A stretch of DNA of 64,000 bases from Zingiber officinale. Lineage: Eukaryota; Streptophyta; Magnoliopsida; Zingiberales; Zingiberaceae. Positions 46,501-58,429 of the stretch are shown here, piece after piece (positions within the stretch are counted from its first letter, which is position 1; each line of letters opens with the position of its first letter). The notes beneath the pieces were generated by a model that was not told the origin of the DNA, searched no databases, and saw only the letters and a program-made list of their open reading frames with translations. The stretch covers positions 26,584,302 through 26,648,301 of the forward strand of contig NC_055986.1 of assembly GCF_018446385.1 (NCBI RefSeq), written 5' to 3'. The position numbers and the translations under genes are program-made.

Positions 46501-47885
46501 AAATCTAAAATAAGTGCAGAATTAGAGATGCGGATTTATGAGTGTTGCTGCTAGGCATTAATTCTGTTTGGGTTTTCAACCACACGATGTGAGTGTACTA
46601 TCCTAGTTAACCAAGGTCTGCCAATTTCTGAAATTATTTTGTTGAGATACATTGTTGTGAGCTATTTTGGAACACAAACAGAAGCAGAATTGATAGGAAT
46701 TGTATATGTGAATTTTGGGGGTTGTGCCAATATGAATTTTTAATGATTTTGGAGCTGGAATTAGTGATTAACTTAAGTCTCTAGTGTGCCAAGTTGTTGA
46801 TGTAAGTTGCTGGTAAGTAAAAGTCTTAGTGAAACTTTTAGTTCTCTTAATGTCAAGTGGTATTCCTTCCTTGACAAATTCAGAGACCTGCAGATATGCA
46901 ACTGAGATGTTTATGTATACTCAGTGAACTTCATTATAGCTTAAGAAAATCATTTCTTGTTACATGCCAAGTTTTTGTTGTACATTTCTGATCCATGGAG
47001 TTGAAACTTTGATCTTCTTCAACTCACAATTCTTGACGCTGGAATTTGTAGCGGCAGATTATAGAAATTTGAATTCATTTACATATTACAGCAGTACCTT
47101 GCATCTTTGATTGTTTTGTTTGATTCTAAGATTTGTTGCATTGACCAAGACGAACAATGTTTTAAGTGTTGGGGAATGAACTCTTCTTTATAAGTTGATT
47201 GAGATTATTTGAGTTTAGTGCAGGAATTGAATTGTTAAAAATAGTGAAAAGGAATTGAAGTGTTAAAAACAGGAAAAAAAAATGGCAAATCAAGAGTGTA
47301 TCAAGTGTGGAGATAGAGTATCAAGAATTTTGGATTGACATCAAATTCAAGGGGAGGTTAGCTTGGTCTTTTGAATTGATAAAAACAAATGGTATTCATC
47401 TCTTTTTACATCAAAAGGGTTAACTCATCAAGTATATTCCTCCAATATTCTTATCTTCTCAATTCTTCATTGAATTCTTTTCTTTTGCTATTTCATTCAC
47501 TTTCATTGTTATTCTTGATTCCATTTTAATTCTTGTTGATAAATCCTTTTGATTCATGTATGCTATGTCTTATAGTGGCGGAGAATTAGAAAATAAGCAA
47601 GCTTATGGTAGTGAAATGTTGTAAGTGACATTGAGTGAGTTCTACTTATATGCAATTTTGAGTGTGAGAGCTAGAATAGGTAAATCCTTTGTGAGATTGC
47701 AACTTGCTTAATTTTCCAATTGGATTGAAACTACCATACCTACTGATTATTGTTTAGATTATATTCATGATTGTTGGTGATCTTTAGATGACCTTAGTTA
47801 ATTACTTCTTACCATCTTCTAGGTATTTCTAGGGAATTTGTGTGGAGATGATTTTTAGTTTTCTTAACTTGAATAGGGCGTCCAA
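43523..47885. other. AT-rich non-coding interior of C
   Basis: No recognised gene in 4.4 kb. Fragments such as GAATTC and TCTGAAATT recur at low order, and frames are all under 100 codons. A polypurine-like TAAGTGTGGGGG occurs internally at about 44114 as well as beside the 3' LTR, which suggests a duplicated end. Confidence 0.5.
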
Positions 47886-47888
47886 GAT

Positions 47889-47903
47889 TAAGTGTGGGGG
47901 ATT
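47889..47903 (+). other. C polypurine tract
   Basis: AAGTGTGGGGGATT directly precedes the 3' LTR, the expected primer for second-strand synthesis. Confidence 0.7.
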
Positions 47904-49726
47904 TGATAACCATGATTTTGCTATATTATTGTAATTCATAATGCATGTTTTTATTGGTCTATTCATAACTTAAATTCACATTTACATTATATTTTACAAA
48001 TTGCATGTGATCTTGGACCTAATTACAAATTAGCAAACTATTATGGTATTTGATGCTAATATTCGATTATTATTTTGTAGGCATCAAAGGGGTCATGGAC
48101 CCGATCAAATCAGACCACAATTGGGCTCAAATTTAGGGCTAAACGAAGCGATCAAGCTTAGGAGCGATTTGGATCGTCCATTGAAGATCAGAGAAATCTA
48201 CACCATCCGTTGAGAATCTGGTCCATCCAACCTAATGAGGAGCAGATCTTGTCCGCTGATGAAGATCCGAAGCTTTTGATCCAGATCTAAAGACATTATA
48301 GTTGTTAGATGAGATCAAAATATTCTAGACCGTTGGATCAAATTTGAAAAGGGTATAAAACATTTGAGAAGCTACAGTGCAGATCGGACTCAGCATTTTC
48401 ACTATCACTGTTCCTTCTTCTTCTTCTTCTCTACGACGCCGAGGTTCCCGTTCACCACTCCAGATCAGTGAGCTAGCATTCTTCACCGGCGGTGATCTAT
48501 GAGCTGACGGTGTTCATCGTCCGAGGTCACAGAAGCGGCAGAGGTCGTTCCCCAGTCCGCGAAGTTGAGTTCTGTCCTAGTTCGCAATCCAGGCGAGAGG
48601 CATTCCCAGATCTGTGATCTCCATCAGCATTGGAGCTCGAAGGGCGTTCCCAGAAGCTCCGATCACACTCCCGTTTCTCCATTCCATCAGCAACTCTGAC
48701 ATTGATCTGATCAATCAATTGGTGTCCGCAAATTCTAGAACTTAGTGTTGTTTCTTCATGTGTTGTAAACTCCAGCCGATTGTGAGTTCGAGGGCATTTC
48801 CCAGGGGTGTGAGGAGTCGGCTGGATTAGCTGGTAGTTCGTGATTCAAGCCAATTGCCCGAAGGGCGTTCTCAGAGGCAATTATGTAGTGACAGCAGGGA
48901 GAAGAAGCTTGTGGTAAGGATCTGTGGATAAGGAACGTTTACCTTTCTTGCATTTTATTTTGGAATTCTTATGAATATGCTCAGATCGTATGATCTGATT
49001 TCTTTACCTTGCAATTTCATCTTTGTTTCAGTTTTGTTGCAACTAGTTTCTGTTTTCTTCCTTGCAATTATGATTTCTTTGGTTCAGCTACTAACTTAGT
49101 TTTCTAATCTATTTCCTAATCTGAATTCCTTATTCTAGTTTAAACCAACTAATGTTTAATTACTATCAAGTGTCAGCTAGTGTTTTGTTTTAAATTTTTA
49201 GCTACTAACTAGGTTTTCCTTTATTAGTGTTGATTTGATTTTTAATCCTAGTGACTGTGAACTAGTTTAGGTGTTGAATTGATCACGAGATGGTCTTCAT
49301 TATTTGCCTTTGTATTACTTTGTTGATTGTGGGAATTAATTGAAGAATTGGATTGAGCATTGGAGTTTAATTGTTGAATTTGATTATGAATGTGAGTGGA
49401 ATTCTATTTTGGTTTTTGCAAGTGTTTGGTGATTGTAATTGTGTTACCGAATTGTGAATGGAGGACTCCGAGTTTAATTGATGCTTATTTGATGAGAAGG
49501 GAATGAATCATGCTTAGAAGAGAAGGAACTTACTTTTATCTTATTCTTTAATCTTTTTGATGTAATAATCCAATTTGAATCAATTCTAGAATTAACTCAC
49601 ATTAACTAGTTATCCTTGTAAAAATACGACTTGGGACTCGTTACTACAACACTTGTCTTAATTTTAATGAGTTTCAATCTTTATTAATTTGGAGTGCCAC
49701 GTGACATGTAAAATGACCGACAACCA
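47904..49726 (+). repeat. C 3' LTR
   Basis: Starts TGATAACCATGATTTT and ends ACCGACAACCA. It carries a segment of about 308 bp (49015-49323) absent from the 5' LTR. Confidence 0.88.
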
Positions 49727-49731
49727 GGCGC

Positions 49732-49890
49732 CTACTACCTAGAGGATGAAGACGGGCGACGACTATAACATCCTTAGAGCGCGAACCATCTCCAGTCGTA
49801 CCGAGCTGGATGTGCTAATGTAATTGAGGTGTACTTTTCATTTTTCCTATTTCCTTTGAGTGCAGGATTGGAATGAAAAATGAAAGGTTA
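49732..49890 (+). pseudogene. G2 integrase C-terminal end
   Basis: Resumes the integrase frame after C (YYLEDEDGRRL) and meets a stop within 12 codons. The remaining sequence is non-coding. Confidence 0.65.
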
Positions 49891-49892
49891 CC

Positions 49893-50495
49893 AAAATTCT
49901 CGTCGAGTGGCGATGTTAAACCCAGGTCTCCACCGACGGTCAAGCGGCGACCTTAAACCCCGGTCTTCACCAAATCGTCGAGCGGCGACGTTAAACCCAG
50001 GTCTCCACCGACGGTCGAGCGGCGACCTTAAACCCTGGTCTTCACCAAATCGTCGAGCGGTGACATTAAACCCAGTCTCCAACAACGGTTGAGCGGCGAC
50101 CTTAAACCCCGATCTTCACCAAACTGTCAAGAGGCGACGTTAAATCCCAGAGTCGAGCGGCGACTATAAACCCTAGGGTCGGGCGGCGACCTTAAACTCC
50201 CGCCTTAGAAGACCGTCGAGCGATGACTATAAACCCCCGGGTCGAGCGGCGACCTTAAACCCCGGTCTTCACCAAATCGTCGAGCGGCGACGTCAAACCC
50301 AGGTCTCCACCGACGGTCGAGTGGCGACCTTTAACCCCGGTCTTCACCAAACCGTCGAGCGGCGACGCTAAACTCCAGAGTCGAGCGGCGACTATAAACC
50401 CTAGGGTTGGGCGGCGACCTTAAACTCCCGCCTTAAAAGACTGTCGAGCGGCGACTATAAACCCCCGGGTCGAGCGGTGACCTTAAACCCAGGAG
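49893..50495 (+). repeat. G2 minisatellite between pol and antisense ORF
   Basis: About sixteen tandem units of 35-38 bp with the core GTCGAGCGGCGACCTTAAAC, in slightly different versions. The counterpart in G3 lies at 58430-58915 in the opposite orientation. Apparent frames on both strands are repeat artefacts. Confidence 0.9.
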
Positions 50496-50684
50496 GTATG
50501 ATCCTAGCAAATTTATCAGGTACGATCGTAGTAGTCGTTCGGGATTATACAGCCAGATACTAGCAAAAAGAAAGCACATAAAGAAAAATCACAAAAAGAC
50601 TTCATTGATAATAAGTCAAACAATGCCGAGCGGCAGGAATACATTCAAGGCTTCAAAAAAACAAATACTCTACAGACCCCTCGC
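50496..50684. other. Spacer between minisatellite and antisense ORF in G2
   Basis: No coding or structural signal seen. Confidence 0.5.
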
Positions 50685-52926
50685 TCACTCGATATAGTCA
50701 AAGGCTTCGTCGAGAATAGAGTCGAGGAGCTGGACGCGATTAACATTGCTGTCGGACAGGGCTTCAGAGATTTGGTCATTCGCCTTCAGCTGGCTGAGCG
50801 TCACGTCGATGGCCAGCTCAAACGATCAGACAATCCGATTGGTCGCCTTTTCAAGTAATTGGTCCGAGCGGAGATATTGTTGCCTTAGGACCGTGAAGCG
50901 GCCCAGTTCAGCCTCCTGGTTGACTGTCAGTGCAGCACGAGAGGCCTCCAGATCCTCTTCAAGGCGCTTCACCTGATCCTGAAGCTCAGCCTCCTTAGTC
51001 GATCGACTCTCCCTCTTGGCAACCAGGGAGTTATCCGCATTCTTGAGCTTCTCGGCCAACTGACGAGCCTCCTAGTTCTTTAATTCCAGGTTAGCGATGG
51101 CCCGCTGTTTCCTTTTGGAAGCCAGCTCGAGCTTCCAGTCATAACTCTTCAGTTGCGCCTCGTTCTGACCCAACTTGCTGGCCTGGTCAGTCGACTTTTG
51201 CTGTTCCTCCGTGAGAAGTTGTCAGGCCTTTTCCAAGTCGGCCTGCACCTGAGCGATCGGCGGCCCCTGGGAGGAAGAGGAAGCACCTCTAGAGATCTTG
51301 AGACTCTTCAACTCATCCTCCACTTGAGCCAACCGCTGGCACATGGCAATGTTCTCTACCCAAAACTACAAGCAAGCATTAGTGTCAATCGGAGGTAACT
51401 AATGAATTGATAGTTGAGAATACTAACCCCGGTGGACATTTTCATATGACTATCGGTGAGCGCGCCAGGGGGTTTCACCGCCGCTCGTGCCCTTGCCTCC
51501 TCCCAGATGTGAGCAAGCCGACTGTGAATATAGACCTGATGCTGGGGAGAGTTGGGTTGGTCGCCCGACGCAAGAAGGTTCTCCGCCGGCAGGCGAAGCG
51601 TGGCGGTGATGGATCATTGACCGCTCGGCGCCGATTAAGAAGAGGATGTCGGGTCGGAAGCTTGGGTAGGAGGGACTGGAAGAATAGCGGACCGTGTTAT
51701 CCTCCGCTTAGCTGGAGGCAAGGAAGTGATCGGCTGAATGGCGAGCAGCTCTGGTAGCTCAACCAAAGACGGAGTCCGATCAGAGGAAGTGGCCTCCACT
51801 ATTTCGGGGGCGGCGGGGGTTGGGGTGCCTCCCCCCGCGGAAGCTTGTACGGCCGAAGTGGCAGAACGAGAGGGCGCGTCCGTTCGTCGTCTCTTTCGAG
51901 TCAGTGGTACCTCATCGCCCGAAGACCCCAAGCCCTCAGTATGGACGACGGGTGGCACTTCTCAGACCGGGAGCGGGTTAGCTATCCCTCCTACGCTGGG
52001 CGCCCGTTCGGCGGTCCCTTCGCTCATAGTTGGGGTCTCCCCACCTGTACCCTCCTGTGAGTCAACGGGGGTTAAACCGAGTCGTTCCATCTCCTTGGCT
52101 GCAGCTGCTTCAATCTCAGCTTGCCTAACCTTCATTATGCCGGCTGCCCGAGCGCGCATCATGATGTTAGCTGCAAAAGAAGAAAAGAATCAGTTAAACT
52201 CAAGGGAAGAAGGTTGAGAAATTACATGCCTAGGCTGCTTGGGAGCTTCGTTCGGATCGGACTCAGCCCGAACACGTACATCACATCCTCCGACAACAAC
52301 TTATGGATGACAAACTTCAAGCCGACCAGCGTGTTAGCAGCATGGAGGTAGTCCGGTCGGGTCTTGTACTTCTTCAAATTGGGTTGAGAAGGAAGCCTGA
52401 CCTGCCATTTGGTCCGGTAGCTTGGTCGCTCAGGGAGTCTCAAAAAGAAAAAGTACTCCTTCCAGTGTTTGTTGGAAGTGGACATTTTGTCAAAAAAAAC
52501 CAGACCGATCCGGGATTGAAAAAGGTAAGTGCCCAGCTCAGACTATTTGGGATAATAGAATTAGTGAAAGACCTGAGGGGTCAGTGGAATGTTGTGCACT
52601 CGGAACAACACTACCACGCCGCACAGCAGGTAGAAGGAGTTAGGAACAAGCTAGGCGAGCGGTACACGGAAGTAATTGCATACCTCGGTTATAAAAGGGA
52701 GGACGGGAAACTGAAGACCGACCACGAACTGGTCTCGGAAGAAACAAACTGTGTCGATCGACGGATTATTGGGTCGATCGGATGGAGAGGCTAGAACTAT
52801 TTCATGGTCGGAAGGAATGTCAAAGGTGTTTATCAAACTCGCGGCGTCACCCGCGTCGTACCAAGTCTCCATGGTAGCATACCAGAGACCGGGAGCGGGG
52901 TCGGACAGCTGAGAAGAGCTCGCCAT
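50685..52926 (-). pseudogene. G2 antisense ORF (Transposase_28-like N-terminus, coiled-coil C-terminus), spliced
   Basis: Opposite strand to pol. Exon 1 runs from ATG 52926 to 52230 with CFFRDQFVVGLQFPVLPF, resembling the plant 'putative gypsy-type transposon' family (PF04195, by memory). Intron 52171-52229 (59 bases, GC-AG) leads to exon 2 (52170-51428), Pro/Ser-rich. Intron 51366-51427 leads to exon 3 (51365-50685), a Glu/Lys/Leu-rich coiled coil. At least two in-frame stops (about 51073 and 50825) and a frameshift break it. Antisense ORFs after pol are known in Tat elements, and their role is unknown. Confidence 0.75.
52171..52229 (-). other. Intron 1 of G2 antisense ORF
   Basis: 59 bases with TTTAACTGATTCTTTTCT before TTTTGCAG. 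It has exactly the length of the equivalent intron in G3 (56576-56634). The donor is GC instead of GT. Confidence 0.7.
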
Positions 52927-52929
52927 TGC

Positions 52930-53642
52930 AGGAAAACGAAAAGGCAGAAGGTTCGATGAGAAAGACGGTCGGAAAACACAGAAGACTAAAAGCTACAAAA
53001 GCGGAAAGAACAGGGAAGGATCAAGTAGAAAGGGAGAAGGGAAGCTTACAAGAGGGAGAGGACCACTGCAAGGAACAGTGGATCACCACAACAAGAAGCC
53101 GAGGTTCGCCGGAGCAACCAAACACACAATTGCCGAAGCACACAGCAGACGCAAGACGATGGAACAGAAACTGACACCTCAGCTTTATAAAGAATGGCTC
53201 GGCCGACCGGAGCTATTCGATTTGGGGCACGGGAGTTTGAGCACACATCTAGCCGCTGAATTCAAACCGCCAAACGTTACATCAGTAGTTGTCACCTCAG
53301 ACGTGTGGCGACTGCGACAATGACACGTGGCACCCTCCCACAGGGCAACATTTAATGGGCGTGGGCACGTGCTCGACCTTAATGGGGGTGATTTACACGT
53401 ATCCCTAGGAGATTCGGGTGGCGTCGGCATTGACCGCCCGGCTCGCGCCCCTCCGGGAACAATGAGGAAAAAATATCCAAGTGCGAAGGCTCGAAGCGCC
53501 GACCGGCAGAGAAAGATCAGTCCTATACGAGCCGATCGAGATCCAACCAACCCATTGACTGATCAGCCAATCGGTCGCTAGACTACTTGTCCAGTCAGTC
53601 GGACTTGCAGCATCCTTTGACTAGACGTGAGAGGAAGGCACG
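52930..53642. other. Region between antisense ORF and 3' LTR of G2
   Basis: Non-coding; probably the 5' flank of the antisense ORF and the polypurine region of G2, with GAGAGGAAGGCACG next to the LTR. Frames on both strands are without recognisable motifs. Confidence 0.5.
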
Positions 53643-54427
53643 TGATCCGGTGGTAAGGTGGGGCCCGTCATGATCCGGTGGTAAGGTGGGGCCTGTCCGA
53701 CAGGATGTCAAAGTGATCAGCATCCTAGGCATGAGGCCGATCGGGCGCGCTACCTTCCAAGTCAAGCAGGGAGGGACAAAGGCCGAGCGGTCGTCTCGCC
53801 CGGCTGAACAGCAAACGCAGCCACGCTCGGCAGGGCAGAGCCGGGTAGCAGATTATTGGCCGAGCGGACGCTCGGCCCGACCAATGTATCACTCAGACGA
53901 CGAACTGGTCGAGCGGACCAAAAATATACAAAAGGGGTAGTTGGCAATATCTTCCTAGGGACTAGTGTCACTGAGGGGCTGCATGGTTGGCGGCATGGTC
54001 GGGCAGAGAATCGTACAGTGGAAGCTTCCACTGTCATGTCAGGGATATGCTCGGGCTGTTCGGGTATGGTGTTAGGCACGCTTTTCTGACACATCCTTTC
54101 CAGGTATGCTTTGAGAAGCGTGCATGTCTTGGGAAGCGTGCATGCACCTCCTAGTAGCCCTATATAAGGACCCCCAGGCTTCGACGGAGGTAGGTTCACT
54201 ACTGTAGCTACAGTTACGCTACTGCTCCTTTCTTCTTCATTCGCTTGCCGCTGGTAACTAACTTGAGCGTCGAAGGACCATCGCCGGGGAACCCCTCCCT
54301 GGCTCAGCACTAATGACTTGTGGTTGCAGGCTCAGCTCATGGAAGGTCCGCGTCATCTTCGGTTGACACCTAATCAACGTGAGCGTCATCTCCCCAACAT
54401 CCGTCGACTCACTCTTGGACAGGATCA
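53643..54427 (+). repeat. G2 3' LTR
   Basis: Starts TGATCCGGTGGTAAGG and ends CTTGGACAGGATCA. A likely TATA box (CCCTATATAAGGACCC) is at about 54157-54172; the counterpart in the 5' LTR is at about 34780. It misses about 80 bases present in the 5' LTR. Confidence 0.8.
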
Positions 54428-55127
54428 CCCCTTTTATATAGAACTTCTATAGCGCGCGTGCACACTCCCCAAGGTGAACACGCTTCCCAAAGTTTTCTCT
54501 AAAAAAACTTGTCAGTAAAGTGTCCCTGACACAGTACGCAACATGCCGAGAATATCTCTGAAGTGACAGTGGAAGCTTCTGTCGTATGATCTAGCTTCCA
54601 TGCCCAGTGTTGGTGGCACCAACTCCCAAAAGGATGTCGATGGATATCAAAGGAAGTGTACTGCTAGGTCGAGCGGGTTGGCCACTCGATCAAAATTTCG
54701 CAGCTCTAGTGTCTCGTCTAGTCAGCCAAAACCTCGCTACTCCTGTGCGTGTGTCCGCTCGACCTCAATTCCGCTGTGCTTGTGTCACGTTTGCTCTGCC
54801 GAAATTCTGCTTTATCAATGTCGAGTCTTGCTACCTGGTCGAACGGGGTAGCCGCTCAACAGAAGTTGAACTCTATCAATGCTAGCCCTGTTGCCTCGCC
54901 GAGCGGGGAAGTCACTCGGTTCGACTTCTGCACATCGTCTCCATTGAGCGTCGGTCGTTTGACTCCTCCCTCGTGTCGAATGTGGGATCGAACCGGGACC
55001 ATCTCCCTTTGGTCAAGGCATGGTCACCCGATCGATGGAAGATATATGAACGTTGACCACCTTGACTTTGACCTCCACCGTGGCAACTATCTTTCGCGGA
55101 GTGGGGCCCCTCCTCATCACCACATCA
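54428..55127 (-). repeat. G3 3' LTR, inner piece
   Basis: Continues the LTR broken at 34178. It ends on the plus strand with CCACATCA at 55127, which is TGATGTGG on the minus strand, close to the LTR start of G2. A TATA-like TTTATATAG is at 54432. Confidence 0.7.
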
Positions 55128-55145
55128 TATGCCTCCCCCTCAAGT
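55128..55145 (-). other. G3 polypurine tract
   Basis: The minus strand reads GACTTGAGGGGGAGGC just before the LTR start. Confidence 0.65.
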
Positions 55146-55879
55146 CTAGTCGAAGGAAGCTACAAGTCCGACTGACTGGACAATTGTCTGAGCAGTTCTC
55201 CACCCGATCGGCCTTCGGCACTACTTTGTTGCTGATCTAGATGCGACCGCTCACTGTCGGTCGGCCTGTTGAAGATTGTCGTTTGGCCGTAGGTATGCTC
55301 CTTCAATCTAATCGACATAACGAACATCTATACTTCTGAAATCTTTTCTTGGGTTGTCTTGGGCGAGTGCGATCCTGGCTTACGTCACCCAGATTTTTGG
55401 GAAATTGTGCAAATCTCTTCTCATTAAGGCTTAGCACGCCCCCATGCCCTCATTAAATGTCGACCCATGGCGAGGCACCACGTGTTACGCCCACTACCGC
55501 CTCACGCCTAATGTGATAGGCGGATATCCGCTGGTGATGTGACGTTTGGCAGTTCAAGTTCAACGGTCAGATCTCAGCCTAGGTTTCTGCGACCTAGATT
55601 GGACGACTCCGGTTAGTCGGCCTCTAGGCTTATAAATTCGGGCTTGTTGTCGCCTTTGCGCACTCTCGCTTTCGTGCTCCGGCGACTTCGTCTCTGTTCT
55701 TCGGGTGATTTCGTCTCTGTGCTCCGGCGATACTCCTCTTTTCCTGCTCCTCCAGCGACCTTTTTTCCAGTAAACTTCCTTCCAATCGACTTTGTCTACG
55801 AGTTTTTTGGCGTTTTTGTGTTCCGGCGATACTCTGCTAGTAATCTTCTCCTTCGCATCTTTTCACTGTGCTTTTTACG
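55146..55879 (+). other. 5' region of the G3 antisense ORF
   Basis: No conserved frame. It may hold a promoter for the antisense gene; a TATA-like GGCTTATAAATTC is at about 55627. The short frame at 55644-55973 is not supported. Confidence 0.4.
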
Positions 55880-57997
55880 ATGGCGAGTTCCTCACAGCCT
55901 TCCGCCGGCATCCCTAGGCTCTGGTACACCTCTACCGAGTCCCGGTTTGATGCCAACGATGCTGAGAGCTTGACTGCAGCCTATGAATTTCCCCCTGATT
56001 ATCAAGTCTTTCTTCCCTCTCCTTCTGATCGGTCAAATTCTCCGCCGCTCCGACTGTATTTGTTTCTTTAGGGATCAGTTTACCGTCGGTCTATGGTTCC
56101 CCATTCATCCCTTTTTTCCCGTCGTTTGTAAATACTTTCGTATTTCCCTTCACCAATTAGTGTCGAACTCCTTTCGGCTACTGTGCGGGATCGTCGTTCG
56201 TTTCCTCCTGCACGACATTCCTCTCACCCCCGAATCTTCCACTATTTTTATTATCCAAAATTGTCCGAGCCGGGGACTTTCCTTTTCCAAGCTCGAGTGG
56301 GCTTGGTTTTCTTTGACAAGATGCCGACCTCCAACAAGCATTAAAGGAAATATTTCTTTTTTGTATGCCTTCCCGAGCGGCCAGACTTCTCGACCCACTG
56401 ACAACTTAAAGTGACAGCCCAACCTCCCTTGAAACAGTACAAGAGTCGATCGGACTATCTCAACGCCGCTTCATGCTGGCCGGTCAGAATTATGATATCC
56501 ACAAACTGCTGTTAGAGGGTGTCCTCTACATCTTCGGCCTGAGTCTGATCCACACCCGACTTCCTTCTAGCCTAGGTATGCAACTTCTTCAATCCTTCTT
56601 TTGATTCTAACTGATTTTTCTTCCTTTTTTGCAGTCGATGTCATGCTACGTGCACGTCTGGCTGGCAAGGTGAAGCTTACGGATGTTGTGATCAATGCAG
56701 CTGCTGTGGAAGAATTGGAGAGCCGCGGTCTGCAGTCGGTCGGCTCACAAGATAAGAGCGAAGCGGCTCCTATCTTGGCAAGTGGTGGAGCGACTGGTGG
56801 CTCACAACCTACTTCCGAAAGGCTTCCGATCGTTCAACCGAGACACTGATTAGGCACAAGAGGCGTTGAGCGAAGCCTTCATCATGCTCTGCCACTTCGG
56901 GGGTGCGGTCTACCGAACGGGTCCAGACGTTGACCCCCGCTCCTGTCCAAGAGTCCGCTGCTCCTGAGTTGTCAGATCGGACTCCCTCCCTGTCTGGTTT
57001 GCCACAAGGAACCGTATGCGCGCCGCCAGTGGCATTCATGCCACCAAAATTGAAGGCCAAGAAGTCTCGCATTCGTCCAGCGTCTTCATCCTGGCCGTCT
57101 AGGCGAGCAACCTCTGTACAATCAGCCCCGAGTGGCCAACGTCATATTACGACGGTTCTTCACCTACCAACCGAAGAGTGGCGCAAGTCTAGCACCGAAT
57201 CTCGAGCTCCCGAGCACCAAATAATCATCCAAGAGTCGCTCGCCCAAATATGGGTTGATGTCCGGGCCCGTGCAACGATGATGCCTCCGAGGGCCCTCAC
57301 GGACAACCACACCCAGATGTCTATTGGGGTAAGTGTTGCACTTTCATAGTTTATTTTCGATCGATGCTTATATTTGCTTTGTTGTTTACAATACTTGGTG
57401 GAGAGTCTGGCCATGTGCCAAAGGCTCGTATTTTTGGAGGAGAAAGTCAAGAAGATGAAGTCATCGAGCGTCCAATCCTCCGCCTCTCAAGAGCAGACAG
57501 ACGTCGAGGTAGCTAAACTGCGGGTCAACCTGGAGAAGAGCACCAAGCTGCTCGAGGCCGAACGGGGAAAGAGTGCAAAACATGTCACTCTACTGGCTCG
57601 GCTCAATAAGCAGGCCACCACCTTCGACAACAAGATCAAGTTGACCAATGCAAGGAAGCTTCGGGCCATCGAAGACCTCGAATTGAAAAATAAGAAGGTT
57701 CGGACTCTCGCCAAGAAACTAAAGGAAGCTGAGGATTTTCTAGTCTCCGGGCGGAACAGTCAATCGGTCGAAGAAGCTGCTCTTCGCGGTCAACTCTCCG
57801 TCAAAGATAATGCACTGGCCACCGCAAAGGAAGAGCTGGAGGCCTCCCAACCGGCTTTGAAGAGATATCAAGATGCCGAGGCTGGCCGGTTTGAGACTAT
57901 GAAGAAGAATTACATCCGCTCGGATGCTTTCAATGCCAAGGTTGCCGACCGGGCACTTTGCCTGTTCGACCTAGCGATCGACGGGACGATCGACTAG
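55880..57997 (+). pseudogene. G3 antisense ORF, spliced, coiled-coil C-terminus
   Basis: Counterpart of the G2 ORF on the strand opposite to G3 pol. Exon 1 begins at ATG 55880 (MASSSQPSAGIPRLW) and shifts frame at about 56050 before CFFRDQFTVGLWFPI. Exon 2 (56635-57328) follows a 59-base GT-AG intron (56576-56634) with a stop at about 56849. Exon 3 (57392-57997) is a single open frame rich in Glu, Lys, Leu and Ala that ends with YIRSDAFNAKVADRAL. Residues near the ends match those of G2. The second intron has a GT donor at 57329 but its acceptor AG reads AA. The protein role is unknown. Confidence 0.75.
56576..56634 (+). other. Intron 1 of G3 antisense ORF
   Basis: Starts GTATGCAACTTC, has TTCTAACTGATTTTTC as a plausible branch site and pyrimidine tract, and ends TTTTTTGCAG. 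At 59 bases it is very short. Confidence 0.75.
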
Positions 57998-58429
57998 CTC
58001 AGAGAGGGAGGCTACCTGTCGGCTGCTCTGACCAATAACATCATAAGTCGGGACAAGCTTACTGCGTCGCTGCCTAACGACGTCTTAGATTACCTTGAGT
58101 GAGGTCAAGAGCTCCTGTAAAATTTTTGAAGTTTTAATGAATGTTGGTCCATTCGGAAAAGCTTGATATCCTTGTATTCATTTTTTCAACTCGTCTTTTG
58201 AGTATTGCAAGAACTCGTGGCCTCGTGACTCCTCCGATCATCCACGATTAGTCTATCCAGCTGATCGATCCTTTTTGTCTTTAGAGTTCATTATGACTCT
58301 GCGAAATTTCGATCGGCCCTGGAGTATTTTGAAGCATAGTCCTGAATAGTCATTGTATTTCGAAGACTTAGAGCTTTTGAGTAGCACGGGTTCACAGTCG
58401 GCTATTTATCGACACTTGCCCCGCTCACT
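57998..58429. other. Spacer after G3 antisense ORF
   Basis: No gene seen; the only feature is a gradual change into the minisatellite. Confidence 0.5.

Larger units (their letters stand above)
40609..49726 (+). mobile_element. C: LARD-type LTR element without pol
   Basis: Perfect target duplication GGCGC (40604-40608 and 49727-49731). LTRs are 40609-42123 and 47904-49726, with a tRNA-Asp-like primer site and a polypurine tract present. The 5.8-kb interior holds no gag or pol domain; only two short frames of unknown function (42725-43093, 43151-43522) stand out. Such large retrotransposon derivatives rely on other elements. In the first 150 bases of the two LTRs I count six differences, so insertion is not very recent. 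Confidence 0.85.
34179..54427 (+). mobile_element. G2: Tat-lineage Ty3/gypsy element, plus strand, without gag
   Basis: LTRs are 34179-34902 plus 36590-36735 (5', split by S2) and 53643-54427 (3'). Flanks are CCCCC and CCCCT, an imperfect 5-bp duplication in a C-run. Pol (36950-40608 and 49732-49870, split by C) is followed by a minisatellite and an antisense ORF. Between the leader and the protease only about 0.2 kb remains, so gag has been deleted. Pol contains stops and deletions. Confidence 0.8.

Noticed and set aside
49893..50495. Possible CRISPR array (regular repeats with spacers)
   Set aside because: Unit and spacing vary and the 'spacers' are themselves repeated; this is a minisatellite inside a plant retrotransposon.
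55644..55973. 109-codon frame before the G3 antisense ORF
   Set aside because: Leu/Arg/Phe-rich, overlaps the better supported start at 55880 in another frame and is not present in G2.
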